DNA of 10,740 nucleotides from Acidimicrobiia bacterium (GTDB taxonomy: Bacteria > Actinomycetota > Acidimicrobiia > Spongiisociales > ZC4RG35), in assembly GCA_025929005.1 (NCBI GenBank), contig JAICND010000013.1, positions 1 through 10,740 on the forward strand. Reading direction: 5' to 3'. Under the pieces are notes generated by a model. It had not been told where the DNA came from, did not search any database, and was given only the letters and a program-made list of their open reading frames with translations. The first letter of the stretch is position 1. Every line of letters begins with the position of its first letter. Of this stretch, positions 6,877 to 10,740 are shown piece after piece. The position numbers were made by a program, and so were the translations under genes.

Positions 6877-8112
6877 GTGCTCCCGCAGGCTCCGATCTCG
6901 AACCTCGATGCGTACAGGGCGTCGGGAGGAGGCGCCGGCCTTGAGCGGGCCCGCCAGCTCGGCGGACCAGGTGTCATCGAAGAAGTGCGGCGCTCGGGGC
7001 TGCGGGGCCGGGGTGGTGCTGGGTTCCCCACTGGAATCAAGTGGCGTGGGGCGGTCACCGGTCCGGAGCCGCGGGCGGTGGTCTGCAACGCTGCCGAGGG
7101 CGAACCCGGAACCCTCAAGGACCGCACCATCCTGAGCCGCGATCCTTACCGGGTCCTCGAAGGCATAGCCATCGCCGCTCTTGCCGTCGGTGCCTCGAGC
7201 GCCTACGTGGGAATCAAAGCCCGTTTTCAAGAACAGATCGACCGAGTCGAGAAAGCGGCTGCCGAGATGGGTCAGGCGGGTCTACTGGAGAACCTCGATC
7301 TTCGGCTGGTTGACGGACCCGATGACTACCTGTTCGGTGTCGAGACGGCAATGCTCGAGGTGATTCAGGGGAATGACCCGCTTCCCCGGCTGGTGCCTCC
7401 GTACATCCAGGGCTTGATCGGACGGGATGGCACCGAATTCGCGACGGTCGTCAACAACGTCGAGACTTTGGCCAACGTGCCCGGCATCATCAGCAACGGG
7501 GCAGATTGGTATCGCTCGGTGGGAACCGAACGATCGCCGGGCACAATGGTCTTCACGGTCACTGGTGACGTGCGCACACCCACGATCACCGAGCTTGCAC
7601 TTGGTACGCCGCTGTCCTTTCTCATCTACGGGGAGGGTGGGGGAATGGCGGACGGAAGGAACCCAAAACTCGCCGTTTCCGGGGTGTCGAACCGGCCTCT
7701 CACAGCGGCCGAACTCGACACTCCCCTCTCATTCGAAGCTTTGGAGGCAATCGGCAGCGGTCTCGGATCGGGTGGGTTTCTCGTCTACGACGACCGCACC
7801 TGCGCGGTTGAGGTCGGAGCGGTGCTTTCGGACTTCCTGCAACGGGGTTCCTGCGGTCAATGCCCGCCGTGCAAACTCGGGACGACTGCCTTCGCCCGGG
7901 GCTTTCATCGGATCATGGACGGACAGAGTTCGCTGGAAGAAGTCGAAGAACTCACTGCCTGGATATCACGTGTGACCGACGCCAACCGCTGTGGTCTGGG
8001 CGCCGGGCAGCGAGAACTGGCCACCGGCATTCTCGTCAACTTCGCCGGAGACGTCGCCGCTTGTCTGGCCGGTACCTGCCCGGGACACCGGGGGCTTCCG
8101 TTCCCCACGTGA
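6877..8112 (+). CDS. Stand-alone NuoF-like FMN/iron-sulfur oxidoreductase
   Basis: The roughly 411-residue product has the NuoF plan: FMN loop GRGGAGFPTGIKW (about 45-57), NAAEGEPGTLKDR (71-83), DYLFGVETAM (150-159), VNNVETLANVP, an SLBB-like region, and a [4Fe-4S] site with C326, C329, C332 and C372. It differs from the NuoF part of the neighbouring formate dehydrogenase at nucleotide-site positions: NADESEPG reads NAAEGEPG, and GEET reads GVET. There is no NuoE partner, and two extra cysteines (C396, C401 in CLAGTC) lie in the tail. It probably moves electrons between a nicotinamide or other cofactor and an unknown partner such as a ferredoxin; a different hydride donor from NADH is possible. 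GTG 6877 is preferred because GAGGGG lies eight bases upstream; GTG 6868 would add three residues. It is divergent from fdhA and ends 22 bp before the convergent end of fhs. Confidence 0.85.
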   Translation: MLPQAPISNLDAYRASGGGAGLERARQLGGPGVIEEVRRSGLRGRGGAGFPTGIKWRGAVTGPEPRAVVCNAAEGEPGTLKDRTILSRDPYRVLEGIAIAALAVGASSAYVGIKARFQEQIDRVEKAAAEMGQAGLLENLDLRLVDGPDDYLFGVETAMLEVIQGNDPLPRLVPPYIQGLIGRDGTEFATVVNNVETLANVPGIISNGADWYRSVGTERSPGTMVFTVTGDVRTPTITELALGTPLSFLIYGEGGGMADGRNPKLAVSGVSNRPLTAAELDTPLSFEALEAIGSGLGSGGFLVYDDRTCAVEVGAVLSDFLQRGSCGQCPPCKLGTTAFARGFHRIMDGQSSLEEVEELTAWISRVTDANRCGLGAGQRELATGILVNFAGDVAACLAGTCPGHRGLPFPT

Positions 8113-8134
8113 GGATCGGCAACGCCGCGACCAC

Positions 8135-9892
8135 TCAGAACAAACCCACCACGTTTCCGTTGTCGTCGATGTCGACCTTTAGATACGAGGGGGTCGACCC
8201 AAGACCCGGCATCGTTGTCATCTCTCCCAAGAGCGGATAGATGAAGCCTGCACCTACCGAGGCCCGCACCTCTCGCACAGGCACCGTAAACCCGGTTGGG
8301 GCGCCCTTGAGATTGGGATCATGGCTAATCGAGAGATGGGTTTTGGCCATACAAATCGGCAGGTAGCCGAATCCGGCCGCCTCGAAAGCATCGATCTGCC
8401 TTTCGGCCAGTGGTGAAAAGTCAACGCCATCGGCGCCGTAGACATCGCGGGCGATGATCTCGATCTTCTGGCGGATTCCCATGTTCAGGGGATAGAGATA
8501 GGAGAACTCACTCGGCAGCTCACAGGCCGCTACCACCGCCTCCGCTAACTCGCGCGCACCTTCGCCGCCCTTCTCCCAGTGGTGAGCCTCGACCGCCGCG
8601 GCCGCTCCTGCCTCCATCGACGCTTCCTTAATGGCATTGATCTCGGCCCAGGTGTCGGTCGGGAAGTAGTTGATTGCAACCACGACCGGGAGCCCGAACC
8701 GCTTCACCGTGTTGATGTGAGCGATGAGGTTCGGGATCCCGGCTTGTAACAACGACAGGTTCTCTTCCATGTAGGCCTTATCGAGGGGTCGGCCCAACAC
8801 CACTTTGGGACCGCCGCCATGGGTCTTGAGGGCGCGGACCGTCGCCACCAAAACCACACAGTCCGGCTTCAAGCCCGACGTGCGGCACTTGATGTCCATG
8901 AACTTCTCCATCCCCATGTCGGCCCCAAATCCCGACTCGGTGACTACATAGTCACCCAGATGGAGAGCCATCCGGTCGGCAAGGATGGACGAGTTGCCAT
9001 GGGCGATGTTGGCGAACGGCCCGGCGTGGACGAAGGCGGCCTGGCCCTCCAACGTCTGCATGAGGTTGGGGTGGAGGGTGTCCCTCATCAATACCGTGAC
9101 GGCACCGGCGACCCCCAGGTCCTCGAGCGTCAACGGCTTGCCAACCTTCGAATTCCCGAAGACCACCCGCGCCACCCGTTCACGCAGGTTGCGAAGAGCG
9201 CTCGAGTAGTCCGCCCCATCAACGAGGGCAAGGATCGCCATGAGCTCCGAAGCCACAGCGATGTCAAACCCGGTTTCCCGCGGACGCCCGTCGTTGCGAC
9301 CGCCCAGACCGACGATCACGTGTCGCAACGCCCGGTCATTGATGTCGAGAACCCGGTTCCATTGCAGGTTGAAGACGTCGATTCCCAGACGTTCGAGTCC
9401 CAGCTTGTGCAAGGCATCGTCGCCGAGGCGGGTCTCGTGGAACCAGCGGGCATCGATCGCCGCTGCCACCAGGTTGTGGGCGACAGTGATGGCGTGGACG
9501 TCGCCGGTGAGATGCAGATTGAACTCATCCATGGGCACCACCTGGCTGTAGCCGCCGCCGGCAGCCCCGCCTTTGATCCCGAACGTCGGACCCATCGATG
9601 GCTGGCGAATACAGGCGATGGCCTGGTGACCTAACGCTCCCAGACCCTGCACCAAACCGACGGAAGTGGTGGTCTTGCCCTCCCCCAGGGGCGTCGGCGT
9701 AATGGCGGTGACGTCGACATACTTGCCACGGGGACGTGACGAGATCCGGCGCAACGTGTCCAGGTGAACCTTGGCCTTGGTGGTGCCGTACGGAATCAAC
9801 TCGTCCGAGTCGAGGCTGATGCGTGCGGCCACCTCGCTGATCGGCAGCAACTTCGCTGCCCGGGCGATCTCGATGTCACTTGGGACTGCCAC
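8135..9892 (-). CDS. fhs: Formate-tetrahydrofolate ligase (10-formyl-THF synthetase)
   Basis: This 585-residue protein is full length for the family (about 555-590). It catalyses formate + tetrahydrofolate + ATP to 10-formyl-THF + ADP + phosphate in the cytoplasm. The P-loop is TPLGEGKTTT (67-76), and the family signature around residues 96-118 (RQPSMGPTFG, then KGGAAGGGYSQV) is intact, followed by DEFNLHLTGD. VATVRALKTHGG in the middle and PGLGSTPSYLKVDID near the C-terminus are also characteristic. GTG 9892 has AAGGAG six bases upstream, overlapping the TAA of the iclR-type gene, so the two are co-transcribed with a 10-bp gap. Its product or substrate, formate, is shared with the formate dehydrogenase encoded nearby on the same strand, which makes a joint one-carbon pathway likely. 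Confidence 0.97.
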   Translation of the reverse strand: MAVPSDIEIARAAKLLPISEVAARISLDSDELIPYGTTKAKVHLDTLRRISSRPRGKYVDVTAITPTPLGEGKTTTSVGLVQGLGALGHQAIACIRQPSMGPTFGIKGGAAGGGYSQVVPMDEFNLHLTGDVHAITVAHNLVAAAIDARWFHETRLGDDALHKLGLERLGIDVFNLQWNRVLDINDRALRHVIVGLGGRNDGRPRETGFDIAVASELMAILALVDGADYSSALRNLRERVARVVFGNSKVGKPLTLEDLGVAGAVTVLMRDTLHPNLMQTLEGQAAFVHAGPFANIAHGNSSILADRMALHLGDYVVTESGFGADMGMEKFMDIKCRTSGLKPDCVVLVATVRALKTHGGGPKVVLGRPLDKAYMEENLSLLQAGIPNLIAHINTVKRFGLPVVVAINYFPTDTWAEINAIKEASMEAGAAAAVEAHHWEKGGEGARELAEAVVAACELPSEFSYLYPLNMGIRQKIEIIARDVYGADGVDFSPLAERQIDAFEAAGFGYLPICMAKTHLSISHDPNLKGAPTGFTVPVREVRASVGAGFIYPLLGEMTTMPGLGSTPSYLKVDIDDNGNVVGLF

Positions 9893-9902
9893 TTGCTTCT
9901 CC

Positions 9903-10652
9903 TTATTGATTCTCAGCTCTAGTGGAAAACCTGTCAGCTGCCTCCATCACCAGCGCCGCGATCTGTTCGGACCCCCCGGGAGGGGGGAAGCGATAGGCGG
10001 GACCGTGTACGTGGATCGCACCCAACGCTCGGTGGCCGGAGGCATATACGGGCGCCGCCACGGAGTTGATGCCTTCTGCGAACTCCTCGTGAATCCAGCA
10101 ATGACCCGCCTCTCGAATCTTCTTGAGACGTAGGCGAATACGGACTGGATCGTTGATCGTATGCGGGGTAAACGAAGCGAGGGGGCGACCGAGATATCGC
10201 TCGAGATCCTCGGACGGCCACTGCGCCATCATGCAGAGACCCGAAGGCCCGACGTGCATGGGGACCGTCAGACCGGTGTAGTCACGGACCTGGACCGGAT
10301 TCGGACTCTCCACTTGCACGACATATTGCATTGTGTAGCCGGTGGGGACACTGAAGCCGGCCGCTTCTCCCAGCTCGCTGGCCAGCCATTGCAGGTGGGG
10401 CCTGACCGCCGTGGCAAGAGCGGCCGAGGCGTCGATGGCTCCAGCCAGCTCGGCTAGCCCCACGCCAATCACATACAACCGATCCTCTTCGTCGCGGCTC
10501 ACCGCCCCTTCCTTCTCCAGTGCGGACAGCAGTCGTGCCACAGTCGACTTGGGCAATCCGGCCCGTGCCGCCAGTTCGGTGATGCCGGCTGGCTCGACCG
10601 CCACGGCCCGCAACAACTCAAAGGCGCGAGCAACTGATTGCACGCCGGACAT
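9903..10652 (-). CDS. IclR-family transcriptional regulator
   Basis: The product has 249 residues, a normal IclR length. A winged helix-turn-helix occupies the N-terminus (ITELAARAGLPKSTVARLL at 24-42, then LEKEG). The C-terminal effector-binding domain shows HVGPSGLCMMA (133-143) and EEFAEGINSVAAPV (189-202), both typical IclR motifs. Its ATG (10652-10650) overlaps the TGA of the upstream metF-like gene by one base (TGATG), and fhs follows after 10 bp, so it sits inside the folate one-carbon operon. It most likely controls this operon, and possibly the formate dehydrogenase genes, in response to a small molecule that cannot be identified here. Confidence 0.93.
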   Translation of the reverse strand: MSGVQSVARAFELLRAVAVEPAGITELAARAGLPKSTVARLLSALEKEGAVSRDEEDRLYVIGVGLAELAGAIDASAALATAVRPHLQWLASELGEAAGFSVPTGYTMQYVVQVESPNPVQVRDYTGLTVPMHVGPSGLCMMAQWPSEDLERYLGRPLASFTPHTINDPVRIRLRLKKIREAGHCWIHEEFAEGINSVAAPVYASGHRALGAIHVHGPAYRFPPPGGSEQIAALVMEAADRFSTRAENQ

Positions 10653-10740
10653 CAGCGAGCTGCCTTGCGGGCGCCTTGGTACCAGTCCACCGTGGGGCCT
10701 ACCTGGTTGAAGGTGAAGACGTGCAGGCCCACCAGACCCA
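10652..10740 (-). CDS. metF: C-terminal end of a methylenetetrahydrofolate reductase-like protein (partial)
   Basis: Only the last 28 codons before TGA 10654-10652 are in the window. They read GLVGLHVFTFNQVGPT followed by VDWYQGARKAAR. GLHVFTFNQV is like the last TIM-barrel strand of MetF-type reductases (GLHxFTFN in actinobacterial forms), and the tail length fits. MetF interconverts methylene-THF and methyl-THF using FADH2 and a reductant. The TGATG junction with the IclR gene, and fhs as the next gene, support a folate role. The call rests on a short stretch plus context, so it is moderate. Confidence 0.65.
   Translation of the reverse strand, partial: GLVGLHVFTFNQVGPTVDWYQGARKAAR

Noticed and set aside
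8113..8134. Possible terminator between the convergent NuoF-like gene and fhs
   Set aside because: The 22-bp gap has no convincing stem followed by a T-run on either strand.
8819..9634. Plus-strand 271-codon frame opposite fhs
   Set aside because: Antisense shadow of an intact, highly conserved fhs.
1..10740. CRISPR array, tRNA, transposon ends or phage signals
   Set aside because: No spaced direct repeats of CRISPR type, no cloverleaf I could fold by eye, and no transposase or integrase motifs in any frame.

Overview
The window is GC-rich and densely packed. It has frequent GTG starts, overlapping or near-touching genes, and an F420-type (luciferase-like) oxidoreductase. Together these suggest an Actinomycetota chromosome, perhaps a deep lineage such as Acidimicrobiia or Thermoleophilia; this is an inference from gene content, not a phylogenetic result. 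I saw no rRNA, tRNA, CRISPR array, insertion sequence or phage gene.

Layout. The left end (1-1007, minus) holds most of a MidA/NDUFAF7-type SAM-dependent methyltransferase that runs off the window. It is divergent, across about 43 bp of 7-bp tandem repeats, from an LLM-class F420-type oxidoreductase (1051-1899, plus). Between this gene and the next operon lies a frameshifted, truncated remnant of pabB (about 2201-1900, minus). The centre (6804-2228, minus) is a three-gene operon for a cytoplasmic NAD-linked formate dehydrogenase: catalytic FdhA, a fused NuoE-NuoF diaphorase, and a NuoG-like iron-sulfur protein. A stand-alone NuoF-like flavoprotein (6877-8112, plus) diverges from fdhA. It converges on an operon read from the right edge (minus): a metF-like gene (only its 3' end is in the window), an IclR-family regulator, and fhs (formate-tetrahydrofolate ligase).

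Main observation. fdhA is interrupted by an in-frame TGA (6561-6559) exactly where Sec-containing formate dehydrogenases carry selenocysteine. The flanking residues are CNRT-U-HAPSVAGL, and a SECIS-like hairpin with a GGUCU apical loop begins two bases after the UGA. I therefore annotate one selenoprotein gene, not two ORFs. In addition, this FdhA lacks the N-terminal [4Fe-4S]/pterin domain found in all well-known relatives. That domain, with its four cysteines and the conserved lysine, sits at the C-terminus of the third gene's product. The first electron-relay cluster next to the active site would thus be supplied in trans by another polypeptide.

How the genes fit together. FdhA plus the NuoE-F and NuoG-like proteins would interconvert formate and CO2 with NAD(H). 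Fhs attaches formate to tetrahydrofolate, and the MetF-like enzyme works at the methylene/methyl-THF end, so the locus looks like a folate-linked one-carbon module under an IclR regulator. The direction (CO2/formate assimilation or oxidation of methyl groups to CO2) cannot be decided from this window.
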